From contig OX419345.1 in assembly GCA_948470475.1 (NCBI GenBank), positions 5,156,033 to 5,220,032 of the forward strand: 64,000 nucleotides of DNA, in the 5' to 3' direction. The notes beneath the pieces were generated by a model that was not told the origin of the DNA, ran no database searches, and was given only the letters and a program-made list of their open reading frames with translations. The stretch is from Galaxea fascicularis. Its lineage: Eukaryota; Cnidaria; Anthozoa; Scleractinia; Euphylliidae. The position numbers and the translations under genes are program-made. Below are positions 27,976 to 61,691 of this stretch, piece after piece; the first letter of the stretch is position 1; each line of letters starts with the position of its first letter.

Positions 27976-29720
27976 TTGGAAATTAATGACTATCAAAAGA
28001 CCACAGGAAAACTACTTCACGCATTGAGGGCAAATAATTTAATTCCTCACTTGTAAATATAGGAATTGTTTGAACTTAAATCGAATTTCCTCTATATTTG
28101 TCTCTGGGTAATAGAACTCTTGAGGAAAATACAAATAATCGTATCATCTTCTACATTTATCAAAATGTACACAATGCTTGCATGCGGAATGGCTTTTCCA
28201 CGAGAAAATATCCTACATCAAAATTTGTTCATAATCTATTAATGGTGCGCGAAGACACAGGCGAACGTAAGGCACAATTGATACATGATTAAACCGTTTT
28301 TCACCTTCTTTTAAGGTGGGTTCCTGTGCATGAAAGATCAGAAACCGTAAGCAGGCTAACAATCTTAGGAGGCGGATGTACACAGGCTAACAAATCTGAA
28401 TTTGGAAACGCAACCACGAAAACTTTCTCATTTGAATGGTGAGGCATCAACGTGTCTTCCCAATTACAGACACCTTCTGAGGCACAACAGCTGGCAACAG
28501 GCGTTCATGCTTAAAGATTCGACTCAAAACTCAGAATCACTCGGTTCCAGACCTTGGCATAAACTCAACACTGTTGAAAAGTATCTGCTTGAAAAAGATG
28601 AATTACTGCTGATTCACCAAAACCTTTACTTTCCACTATTCATCACCTTTTCCTGTGCCTTAAGTCATATAAAACGGGAGAGTGCGGTCGGTTGAGATGT
28701 TGTGGTCGGAGGAAACAACTGTTCATTTTCGGCAAACCTTAGGTGAATTACCCGACGTTTCTGGCCATCATATGCTGGTCAAAAATGGCGCGATAATAAA
28801 CAGTATGTTCGTGACTGGCTCACGGAAGCTACCGAAGGGTTCCGATTGTTATCCTACTTGCAAGAGCAAGATCCCTATGAAAGTCGTGACGTCACTGTCG
28901 TCATCAGGATTTGTCGCATTCGTACTGTAAGCGACGACACTGCCGAAAAACGGGAGCCCCTCAACCGTTCTTAACTATTAAAACATAACTAAAACGCTGG
29001 AATTTTGTCTCCATGGTAGAAACACCCGTTAAGACAACAATATGTACAAGTGTAAGAAGTAGCTTTTTCATACAAAAGACTTAAAAATAGTCTTTCACTG
29101 TATGGCATGCCGAGATTAGTTAATGAAAATTGACCAGGCGAACCAGTTTGCGTATTTTGTGCTCAAAAACCACGAATTTGCCTGGATTACTTGCCGCGTC
29201 CAAAGCAGCTGAATAAGTTATTAATTGGATTCGAGGCTATCTGCGCGGTTTCCACTGAAGAAATCTGAAACACAACCTTATGTGGGCAGCAGTCACAACC
29301 AGCCCAACTAACCAACAAAAACTCGAAGTAAAACAATATCATTTTCTTCAAGAAAACCACAAACCACGATTTTTTCCCGTTTGGAAGCAGATAACATACA
29401 CGAAAGAGATTTAGCATCACGTTTACGGCAAACGTCGGGTTTATTTACACATTTTCTAAGTAGAAAAAAAAAACAAACAGGCGAAGTGATTCTTGGGCTT
29501 GGGGCTTAGCAAGACTGCTCATTTACACCAAGAAAAAGTTGACACTTAACAGGAAACAGCCACTGCAACTTCGTATTTTGCCGTTTGCCGTTAAGCGGGA
29601 TCCTAAATCTCTCTATAGTTAATATAAATCCAAAGCAAATACGTGATTAAATTCGCAGCACAGTCAATCGAAAACCGCGCGAATGGCACAGAAAGAAAGC
29701 AGGTTTTGCTGAACCAATAA
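27976..29720. other. Intergenic DNA downstream of AUTS2
   Basis: No gene or repeat recognised. Short open frames on both strands lack family motifs. Confidence 0.5.
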
Positions 29721-29726
29721 GCATAA

Positions 29727-29732
29727 TTTAAT
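29727..29732 (-). terminator. Candidate poly(A) signal for AUTS2 (ATTAAA)
   Basis: The minus strand reads ATTAAA about 105 bp after the stop codon. A canonical AATAAA lies further on, at 29440-29445. Either could end the transcript; no sequence evidence decides. Confidence 0.3.
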
Positions 29733-29836
29733 ATAACAATACCTATTCCGAGAAAATCGTTCGTAATGTAGAGATCTTTAAGCTTACACCAACTTCCAAG
29801 TATGGCAAATTTATGTACATTGCAGACTGTCGTCAT

Positions 29837-50779
<20,943 letters not shown>

Positions 50780-53700
50780 TTTTACCTCCTCTGTTACATT
50801 ATAAGCAGACGAACCTCTTGTACGGTCGTAAATAGCGTCCCAATTCCCTGATTCAAGTCAGCTGTTACTGCATAAGACAACTCAACGAGTGGAAAGTGAG
50901 TGAACTGAGCCGAGTAGTTAACAATATCACCAAGGTGCCATTAAATTTCTCCAGGGGAGGAGAAGCAGCGTCAAGAAAAGAAAACAACTATACGTTATCT
51001 CACTTTAATTTTATATGGACTATTTCATCTTCATATTGACAAATACTAGCAATTAAAATCGAAACAATTTCCGTATGAACGGTAAACGATATTCCTCTCA
51101 CGCATATTGATGGTATAATAACAAGTCATTACCCCTCCCTATAGAGAAAAAATTAGTTTTCCCAAAGGCATGATAGACAGCCTGCGGAGAGACCGCCCCC
51201 TTTGTTTCATGGACCGGAGTTTTGCGGTTTGTAGGTCACAGGGAAAACACTATTTTACGCGTAAATTGGCCTTCCGGTATCCTTTCCACACTTGACGGCA
51301 AAATGAAAAGTATGGCATCAAGAGTTTCCCGTTGGAAAAATTCTCCTGGCACTTTCAGATGCGCTCAGGAGGTTCAATCGAACTCCGCAAGCGCAAAGCA
51401 ATTAATTAAAGAAACACAGCTCAGCTGTGTTTACTCTGTAGATACCAACTATTTAAACATCCGTTGAGGAACAACTAGAGAATGAAATTTTACTAAAACG
51501 TAGAAACTGAACTAATAGCTATAAATGGGAAGAGCTGACTTCAAACTGGAAGAAAACAGCATTGGCCACGAATTCCCAGAAACTTGTCGGCTCCGATGTC
51601 AAAAACGCGCGTTTCCGAAAGGTGGAAATATATGCTGTTTCATAGAAGGCTAATTGCGAGACAATTTGAACCCAAAAGAGCTTTACTTTCGCACTAAGGC
51701 AGTAATTATAACGAAAGGCTATTAATTTTTATGCTTTCTCAAACACGCAGAAAATTATCTGTTTTTCAAATAATCAAGAAGCCCTGTAGCCTAATGGCGT
51801 GACTCGTTGAAAGCTCATCGATTTCTCTCGCGAAAGACACCGACACTAAATTGGGTTCTTCTTGACTGTTCACAATACATCACGAATTACATTTATCGTG
51901 GTGATGTTCATTTTAAGAACCGCCTTGAGAAGCACGGTGCCTTCGATTGGTTTGGCTAGGAGCGGATAGACTATAGATAAGAAGCCAGGAGTTCCTTGAT
52001 TGTCATGTGTGAGATAAGAATGAAGTGATGCGATCGATTTATAGCTTTTATGCAAGATCTGTGACCAGATCCGATTCCGTACCGATAAAATCTCAAGCGA
52101 TACTCAACATAGGATTCCAAGATAGTTCCTCAGTCGTGAACTCAAAAAACCAAAAAATCAAGCATCCCCAGTTTGGAAAATATACCGTCAGCCGAACGAT
52201 TGATGCAATTGGCACGATGCGGTATCGAGGAAATAGAATAACACTACCGCTAGTTTGGTGTCTGGCATCGCATTAAAATGCTTCTCATTTAACTTTCGCC
52301 TTCCCTTTTAAATAATGTGTTTCTGATCGTTCAAAGCAAAATTATGCCCTGTAAATTGTTTTATTTAGATTTGTTGAAAGAAAATACAGCGAAAAGCTTT
52401 CGTCCGGTTCTTTTTCCGCCTATAAGTGCATTCACTTTTATGCCGGGGATGAAGAATTGATTGATGCGAGCTTCGATAAAGTGATATGATAAACTAACTG
52501 CACTTTAGAAAAAGGCCAGCGAGAAAGTAAAGTTAGTCAATCGCCCAGCAGCTGAATATTTTAGCACCTTTTATTGCGATTAATCAGGAGCCGTGGTTTA
52601 AAATACATGATCAAATTTGTAGGATTGTCTGAAACAGTAAAAAAACTGTATTTTCGTGAATAGAATGAGTCTTAACATGTTCTTTTATATGAGGCATCGG
52701 TGTGAACAGCAACAAAAAAAAAAAGTACATGATCGCAAGTTGCAAATTTATAAAAATAACAGTTAATTCCTGTAATACCCGCCACGGACTTTCGAAACGT
52801 CGAAATGTTTCACTAATCAAACTGGGTACGTTTTGGAACTTTTCTCTAGTTTCATGACGTAATTCTCCATACTTAACTTCATGTATTTTTTTACTGTAAG
52901 TAACATATCTGAATGTCTCTTTTTAAGCCGTCTTGAAACATTTGCTGTGAATATATCGTGAAACAGCGTTAATTAGAAAATTGCGCACCGGAAGCCTTTT
53001 CTTGAAATCATACTTTGGACAGCTGAGGTTGGGAAGACGTCGTTGAAAATTACCCAAACCTTAAGCGCTTCACGTCATCTTTAATCTTCCGCCGGATAAA
53101 TAAAAAATATTGCTTTTACAGTCTTCGTAGGATTAAGTTCAGTTTTGTTAATCCTGTTAATTCCTCTGGTGTGAGATAGAAAGTCTTGATAAATTCCCGC
53201 ATCAACGCAGTGGGACGTGAGAGATGTCTGACTTAGTCAGGTTAACGATTCCTTGACGATTTTCTGTCCAATTTTTGTGTACCATATTTGCCTTTGGTTG
53301 CGCGAAGCATCTCAGTGCAGTAAGCTTTTGAAAGCCATACCGCCGCTTAAAAATGACGAAAAGTCTTCGGCGTATTTCCCAACACAGCTGCGGAGTCTGG
53401 CAAAGTTTCCTTTTCCTTTTTCATCAGCCAATTTAAAAGCAGGACAGCAAAAGAATGGATATTTTCGGTCAGTTTGCCAGTTACAACTAAGAATCTACGT
53501 AAAAACTGAAAATTGGGCTCTGGAGTTTTGCAAATCTTTTGAAATTGTGATAATTTTTGTCATCTTTGACCAGACTGCGCGCCACTTCGAAAGCTCAAGG
53601 CCAATTCGGACAATTCGCAAAACGGAGCCAAAACTATTAAGTCCGCAAAAGAAAATGGCTAAGACTTTTCATCGGTGAACTAGTGCGACTGAGAATCTTC

Positions 53701-56700
53701 AAAAGCAACCGACGTAATGCAGCACAACCGTACTCGACGTCTAGGCAGCTTCCGACTACAGATCATTTTTATTGCCACTGCATTTGGCTAAGCTCAAATT
53801 TATCTGAAGAGGTGCAAACAACATGTTAAACTCAATGAAATATGATTTGTTACCAGAGCGGATGTTTTGAGAATATCTTGAAGTTGCTAAGATTCTTTCA
53901 TTTGTCAGTATAGTACACGAAGACAATTGTTTGCTCACGCAGGAGCCACTGTTTAGAGTAAATAACAGTATTATCTCCCCAGTAACTTGTCTTTTCGATG
54001 CCAGTACACTTGTTTTAAAATTAACCTTTTTTTCCCACACGTCCGCCTGTTTAAAAAAAGTGTGACAATTGTTGAAGGCAATGACCGAGAATTCCTTCTT
54101 CGAGTTTGTAGTACCTGATAGTTAGTGTAAGGCTTTAATTAGGGCACTCAGTTCTTCTTTTTTTTTTATTTTTTATATTAGTTGCCTGTATAATTTCAAG
54201 GCTGACTAAATTGCAGTGTATTATCTCCAAAGAGCTGCTGCGAAGTCTACAGCGGACTCCACATATTTGCATTATGATTTAACTGTGGTAAAAGTTAATT
54301 CAAATAAAATAAAATCTTTAGACGTTGGTAAACCGCAGTTTCTTATCGATTTGATTCATCCCGTTGTTCTTTCATTGACGCCGGTCGCAAGAATCAATTT
54401 GAATTGACGGCTTACGAAAAGACAGTTTTAATATCAGATATTTGCAGATGCGACGTGGAGATTAAAGAGAAGGTTTGAAATGCTAATTTTCAGGTCTTTC
54501 TTGAAGCGTCGAAGATTCGTGTGAGTCTATTAATTATTTAGGAGTTTTCACGGTTTCTGTCATTTAAAATACTTACTCAAAACAGTCTTACAAGTTTTTA
54601 TAAAAAAATAAATTGGAGAGGAAATTTTCAATATGAAAAATACCAATTCGGTTAAAACATCCTGACGTTAATTTGACTTTAAAAAAACGACTTAAAGAAG
54701 TGTATTACTGTAATATCTGGTAAGTAATTTTTCAGTAATAAAAAAGAAAACTAACAATATATGCGAACAACTTGTGAATGGATTCGCTGTTTGTGGTTCT
54801 CGTAAATGTCAACAAATCTGTAAACTGAAGTAGAGAAGAAGCTCATTAAATTTTCAGTTCACTTTCTTACAATAGTGAAACCGCTGGAGTTAAGTCTTAT
54901 CGTTTAATTCACCAGACAATAGATATCATTACACGAACGGCAGAGGTGAAAGATACTGACACAATTTTGAGAATATTGATTTTGAACTGAAAATTAAAAC
55001 GTCTTGTACATGTATAAACTCAGTAAATTTGCGCAGATATGAAATTTCTCGAGCGTACTAAGGTAATTGAGCTTTTGAATGTGTTTCCCGGATTACATGC
55101 ACTTTGAAAACGCTTAGTCATTTTGGACAGAGGGTTTCTATGGAGCAAATTTATAAAAAATGCTATGTTTTAGAAACGTAATAGACTCATTTTTAATATA
55201 CGTCTTGTTTTTACTTTTAATTTTTGGCTGAGCCTTGATCAAGACCGAATGTTAGTAAATTTTGGTTGTTGAGAGCCTAAAGACATTCCTAACAGTGTTA
55301 AAGGCGCCATGTTTTAAGACTCAAATCAAGAGCACGAAACGTTTCTGGTCTTCGAGAGGACGCTGCGTGAGAGAAACTTGTTTATTTAAGTAAATTCTCG
55401 AAAGAAAAATAAAACATTGCCGGTTATAATTGTTTTTGCTAAACGGAAATCTGAAAACAGACAGGTGTTCTGTTTTTCCGAAGTTGAAAACCATTTCACC
55501 CTGACTTAAGCTTACCATTCGTGGTCAAGGGTTCTCAGTTGAAGCTATTGGGACGCTATTGGCTTCACCTTTAAACAAAACCGGATCGTTGGTTTCCACA
55601 AATCTTGTGAGAAAGATATCTATGGCGTTTTGGTTCAGTTAATCATGGTAACTAAAAGTTGGTCACATGCAAAGCAACCTTATGTTTTATGCGAAAGCCG
55701 CTAATTGCAGAACCTTTGATGTCCGCTTTTGAATTGAACCGAGGATATAAGGATGACTATGAAACTCATCGTAACTGTAGGATTTACCAACACTGTCACT
55801 TTCCGGTCGGAAATATGAAGAATTAAGACTTTGTTTACCAGTTAAAACAGTGTTCACAGTACTGAACAAACAACCACTAAATTCTTATGCTCTTATCATG
55901 ATGTCAGGACCGTCTAACTGCGTTACTTCGTTATTTGTTTCTTTACGAAAGTAGAATTAACGAAATACTTAATACAATTAAATGTGATACTCCAGACGGA
56001 GGATAACTCTTGAACTGACTTAACCTCTTTGAGTCTGTGGAAAGTGTCCGACCGTAGAATCGCGTCAGTTGAAATAAGATTAGTTAAACAGGACTAACCC
56101 CACACTCAAACTAAGACCATAGAGATTCTAGCATAAAGTGTACAAGCTACAGGCGTGTCACAGCATCAAACTTACTGCAAAATTGTAGAAATTCCGGCCG
56201 TTATCAAAACTGTGACCTTGGCGAAGAATTTCGCAATTTTGAGAAGCACTCAAAATTGCGAAATTCAATACTGAGTCTTATGGCCTTTAGAGGGTCTTTC
56301 TTGTGGAGCACAGTGGCCGGCGACAGTTAATTCAAAGCGAAAAAAAGCTGGTGTAAGTCATGCAATGCATAAAGCGCTAGCCGATGGTTTGTAAACGTAC
56401 TGAGTAATACGTTTAGGCCGGATAAAGTATTGGATTCTACAAATAGCTTAACAGTTTCAAATTTGATTTCGGTAAAACTGGTTCAGGGTACACAATGCAT
56501 TTTAATTTTTTGGGTATTATTTTAATTTGTCTCTCGAGGCTAATACATTTCTTTTATTCTCACATCAAGACGACTTAAGGCCACGAGCAATCTCAGTCAG
56601 ATGAAAGAATTCGCGGTCCTGTTCAGTACGGATTCCTCAACAATCCACTGCCATAATCCTGTGCCCCCTCTCCCCAAATCTCTCAAGCTTGGCCCTTACC

Positions 56701-59700
56701 CCCGGACTGTGCTTTCGTTTCCCTACAGGCTATAACGCGTTCTGATCGGATCATTACTGATTAAACTGGGGTGGGGCGACAATGAGTGGACCCTGCACTT
56801 TGTGATGTTGTAACCCATCTCGTATTTGATCTAAGAAATTTCATAAGATTTTATCAATCAACATACTTTCTAGCCTGTCATGAGTTGAGCTCTGTCTTCT
56901 TGTTTCATTTCTTACGAGCATAAGCAGATTCTCAACGTAACAGAAGACAACCAACACAAGCGCGATAGACTATCTTTCTACTGCGCGAACAATAACAGGA
57001 AATAGCTTTCCTTTTTCAACCGGAAATCAAAGCCTTGCAAAATCCAATAAACTAAATTAAAAGTCTCTTAAGCATCTATCTCGCAGACAGCCGGCATTAG
57101 AAATGGTCACTCTCTAATTAAACTCAAATTGAATACATAATAAGTTTACTGTGGCAGCAGACAAGTCCCATTAATGGTGCCGGTCTTATTAACTTGGCAC
57201 ACCAAAACAGAATTAGGGATGCGGATTTTGTTATTCATTTTTTTTAATCAAGAAGCTATATAACATCACACCAATATCGCCCATCCACTTATCAGGAGAC
57301 AACTATACTCAAGACATACCTACATCTTATCAACTCGACATTGTTTGATCTTTATAGTCAAGAACAACTCTTGAAGGGTATTTATATTCTAATGTAAAAC
57401 AGGCCCGACCGAATTGAAGCGGTAGAGTCTGATCTTAGCCGTGATAAGGTTAGCTAAGATAACCTTTTGTACCCTAATATTCAGCTGTTATTTATACGAA
57501 AAAAAAAAAACAGAGAACTATGCAATACGATTATAAAACATGGACTGGACAAAGAAAGAAACGGATGGTTAACTTCGTTAAAGCAGTTCTGTGTTTTCGA
57601 GACTTCTACTCCTACCACTACCACTATCACCACTACTACTACGACGACTCAGAAACCGCGCAAAGGGAGGGGCTAAAGCCCCCCTCCCCCCCCCCACCCA
57701 AATAAAAATAACAAAAATAAAAAATGCAGCAGAAATTTCCTTAGTTCGTAAAGGAATGAAAGTCACAATTCCCATTAGCAAATTAGACGCGCATTTAACT
57801 AGCGCACACTAATTGACATTGGTAACGAATTTACCGATCGCATCAACAAAGAAAAATTGCGTATCTTTAAAGATTCTGATAGACAGTAAATACCAGCCAC
57901 TACCTCAGTTTTATTTTTTCCGTTAGGGTTATATATACTGTTTTGTTTATTTTCATTCTAACTGATATACTGTTTACTTCCCTGAATTGAATGCTGTTGA
58001 GGTAAAATCGTGGGATTCCTATCTTATTTAAAGGTTAACACTGGTCAGTACCATTTACAGTGTAGGAGATATATTAACATATATCCGGTAATATTGAAAT
58101 GTTTGTCGGTTCAGTGTACTGTAAAACCATCCCTCTTTTAGCTCTGAAAATTTACAATTAAGCATTACTATTTGATAATTTTAAACGCGTTTCCAGGCAT
58201 TTCAGACGAACCGAGTGCAAAATTTTCAGGGGGAGCATACCCCCGGACCCGCCTAGTTAGCTCACGCTTGCTCACGCTTACTCACGCTTACGTCTTTGCC
58301 TTTCAGTCCCCCCTCTCAAAAACCTGCCGCGCGGGCCCTGTGATGACGACTACGACTACCACTACTACAGCTACAGCTACTGATACTGTTACTGCTTCTT
58401 CTGCTACTACAACTACTTTGATTCTCTTTTACTTTTTGTCTTTGTCCTTCCTCTTTCTATATCTCTTCGTCCTCCGCCTCTTCTTGGATTCTTCTTCCTC
58501 TTCCTCCTCTTCTCGTCTTGCTTCTGACTCAGTAATCACCATCCACAGTGCATTCGCGGAATCTGTTATTCCTCCTGGATGTGACTGACATAGAACAGTT
58601 GGATTGATATACGGTATGCGTTTTTGTTTATCACTGACTGGCTGTCCCGCTTTTCTAGCGCCTTATGGTTATTAAGAGCAGCCTGCGTACTCATTCTTCT
58701 TCTCAGCGTATTTACTAATTAAACTTAAATGTAATGCTGGGTACAATAAAGTTGAGAGTCGAGAAAAAACGTGCGACAGGCTCTCCAAAGCATATAGTGC
58801 AGGGCGCTGTGCTGTGCTTTTGGCCATGGGTGGGCAGTAGTGATTATAGCAATTTCGATATCACATCCAGGGGGAATTGCAGAACTTTCGATAGTGGTTA
58901 CTGAGACAGAAGCAAGACAAGAAGAGGACTGTTTATTTAGTCCCAAAGAAAACAAAGACTCAACCTAAAGCTACCCTTGTTGTGTTTACACCAGTCATTG
59001 GATTATATTTTCAAGTTCCCTGCAATTCTCGGTGCCTGGATTACTAAGAAGGTTTAACTGTAAACAACTACCTCTATCAGCGTTTTGTTGTTTCCAGCTG
59101 AGGACACTTGCTGCCGAAAAAGCGAATTTGAACCCATTAGAAAGTAATGATATTAATAAATTATACGATGTTTATTTTCCAGTTGGATTAGTAATTTCAC
59201 TACGTTAATTACTAAACAAAGCAATCAACAGCTGGATCGAGTACAGTAACTCAAAGAAATGCACCGAAGAGTAATCTAAGCTATATTGTATTTCGAGTTA
59301 TTATAAGCTCGAGTTGCGTGGCTTTGATTGTATGGCTTGTATGACTCGAAGGGATTCTTAAAGGATCTGCAAAAAGTCTGGAGCGTAAATTTCATCCTTT
59401 TCAAGGTAATCCATTTTATGATCGCTCGTGCAAAACAGGACCTGTCATAACGCAAGTTTATTAGTGTTATCTATGGGGTTTGCCACTGTACACCACGTTG
59501 TACAGTGAGCAAGGCAGCCCTTCTGGGGAGGTAGGAAATTATGGTGACAGCGATGATACTGACTGGATCATGGTATTGGTAGCGATGAACACGATCATGG
59601 TGAACTAAATACTTATAATTGAAAATTGAAAAATTTATTTCAACCCAAGAGACTAGAGGGAAGGAATTATTACGAAGAACTGAGTCAGCTAACTTGAAAT

Positions 59701-60165
59701 CGCGATTCAGAACAATGAGCAGTTTGACGAAAGTTTAACAATACGTTAAACAAATGTGCGTAGAGCATTCCTTGATGACTATCAGCTGCGGTGAATGTCG
59801 CAAATTTGTTCAACAAAATGGAACCAGAAGTATTCGGCTTTGAACGAGATGCAGTTTTAGTTGCTGAACTGACTGCATGTTTCCAGCTCACGGCAAAATT
59901 GTTCCGTTGGCAGCAGACCGGACCAAGTCGCCACACATTTTGTTACATGATTCTCAGCATTCGGTCATTTGAGGAGAACAAAATCATTAATCTTCACGAC
60001 TGAAGCTGTGTAATAATCCCCTTCGCGTTTGGAAACATTATGATGCATTTTAACGTATTATTTCAATGCTAACCTGTGATCGTGACCTAGCGCTGTTCGT
60101 ACTGCCATCCGGGACTACCATCCTCTATGGAACGATTAACGTAGATGGCAAGGAACTCACCGGCT
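50780..60165. other. Gene-poor stretch upstream of AUTS2
   Basis: 9.4 kb. The first several hundred bases should include AUTS2 promoter and 5' UTR, unplaced. Low-complexity patches: A-run at 57499-57510, (TAC)n/(ACG)n at 57607-57652, C-run at 57679-57696, and TAC/ACT repeats at 58343-58415. A hairpin is at 56225-56265. No open frame resembles a known family. Confidence 0.5.
56225..56265. repeat. Perfect 18-bp stem hairpin
   Basis: GAATTTCGCAATTTTGAG and its exact inverse CTCAAAATTGCGAAATTC, 5-base loop. No GC-rich terminator context; origin unknown. Confidence 0.6.
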
Positions 60166-60362
60166 GGCAATGAACTGACCTCCATCTCACGACATTCACG
60201 CCACAGTTTCGGAGGAAAATTATCGAGTGTTCCTTTCTTCTTCATGATGAGTGTTTGATAAGGAGCACGTGGGAGAGAATTTCTGTATGCAGAGATGCCT
60301 TTATCTCCGACCATTCCGGAAAGCCACTCTGACTCATTTTGAGATAATTTTCTCACAGACAT
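60166..60362 (-). CDS. Possible first coding exon of an unrecognised gene
   Basis: Starts MSVRKLSQNESEWLSGMVGD and runs through APYQTLIMKKKGTLDNFPPK and LWRECREMEVSSLPA to a good donor (GTGAGT) at 60165, 65 codons plus two bases or one. Composition is protein-like and the ATG context (ATAACAATG) is reasonable. No family recognised and no second exon identified downstream on the minus strand, so this could be a chance frame or a pseudogene. Confidence 0.3.
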
Positions 60363-61107
60363 TGTTATAATTAGGACTATTTGTCAATTTTTTAGAATCA
60401 TGCCATTTCGATATCAATTGCCTCTTTCCGCGGTTACAAAAGGTTGAAAAACAACAACGTTTCGGCGAGTTTCACCACCCCGCCAGGGCCTTGAAAACAA
60501 TATGGCGGATGAAGAGTACTCCCAATTAATAGTTCAAGAATTTTTTGCAGAAACGACGACAAACCAATACACGCATGAATAATTATGAAGAGTTATGCAC
60601 TATTCTTCTTATTTATAACACTGATTTTTGATCTTTTTATTTTTGATAAATTAATCCCCACTAGGAAAGTCCATTCCATCATTTTCTCTTTCGCGGTTAA
60701 GTCGTTGAGTTGAATATAAGTCACCGACAACAAATGTGGCTCAATATTACCACAGGTGTGGCATTCAAGCCCCCTATACAACTTTTTCAAGTGGTCTTAT
60801 TTTGATAAAATGACGAAATATCTATCGTACGTGACCATGATATTAGCGAAGAATACTGCATCGAGTTAGATTTGTTCCCGACAGAAGTCGTAAGGAGCAA
60901 AAATGGAATCAAGACTAAACAATGCGTAAAAACAGTTGTGAATCTTCTCTCTCCTTCTCCTAATCTTCGAGAAAAACCATCTCTAGTCAGACGGTTCTAG
61001 TTCTTTGCAACCCCACGAGCAAACCACTTTACTTTCTGGTCGTGATGATATCTGGAAGCGCCCCTGACGGGGCAGTTGAACCTTTTCACCCTTATGATCT
61101 CAATATT
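60363..61107. other. Intergenic, possible divergent promoter region
   Basis: GC-richer segment 60430-60510 with TTCGGCGAG and ATGGCGGATGAAGAG (plus strand ATG at 60502, 26 codons before a stop). Nothing else recognised. Confidence 0.3.
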
Positions 61108-61691
61108 AAGGGTGCGTTTTTTGGGCTATTCCAGAATGAGAATAAACAGGTTGAGGATTATTAGAATGATGGGAATTTGACAACACAAAAAAAACGACTA
61201 TTCTGAAAACGGAATGAAAACGTACCCTTCCAGACTTGTTGCTGTTGTCCACACTTACGGAAGCTTCATAACAACGACTTCTACCTGTTTTTGCAATGTG
61301 CTGGGGAAGGATAGCCTTCTTTGTTCATAGCGCGGAAAATACTCCTCCAGAGAAACACCAGGAAAATGGTCTTCATAATTCTTATATACAGACTGATGGG
61401 TTTCTTATCATGTCCAACTGCAATTGTTTTTCTTCTCAGGCTCGGAAACAAAAGTTGAATTTGCCGCTGACGTCGCCTACACGCCGGTGTTTTGGTCCGA
61501 TATCTTTTATTTGTTGCCGAAGAGATTGACGTGTCACGAGTTGCTCATTCTGTTCATTCTACCCCATGCACCAGGATAACCGGCGGAATGGATTCTAAGG
61601 ATTCCGGAATTAGAATAGGCAACAAAAAACGCGACAAAAATACATTCCAACCATTCTCATTCCAGAATGGCTCCCCAAAAAACGCGCCCTT
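61108..61691. mobile_element. 584-bp non-autonomous inverted-repeat element (hAT-like ends)
   Basis: Left end AAGGGTGCGTTTTTTGGGCT; right end is the inverse of CCCCAAAAAACGCGCCCTT. Arms continue with ATTCCAGAATGAGAAT. Short (A/T)AGGG ends suggest hAT, but no 8-bp duplication was visible. No transposase. Confidence 0.65.

Noticed and set aside
53253..53678. 141-residue plus-strand frame
   Set aside because: No recognisable motif, composition typical of chance AT-rich reading, no splice or neighbour support.
58172..58588. 138-residue plus-strand frame rich in Thr/Ser
   Set aside because: Mostly translation of TAC/ACT and TTC/CCT simple repeats.
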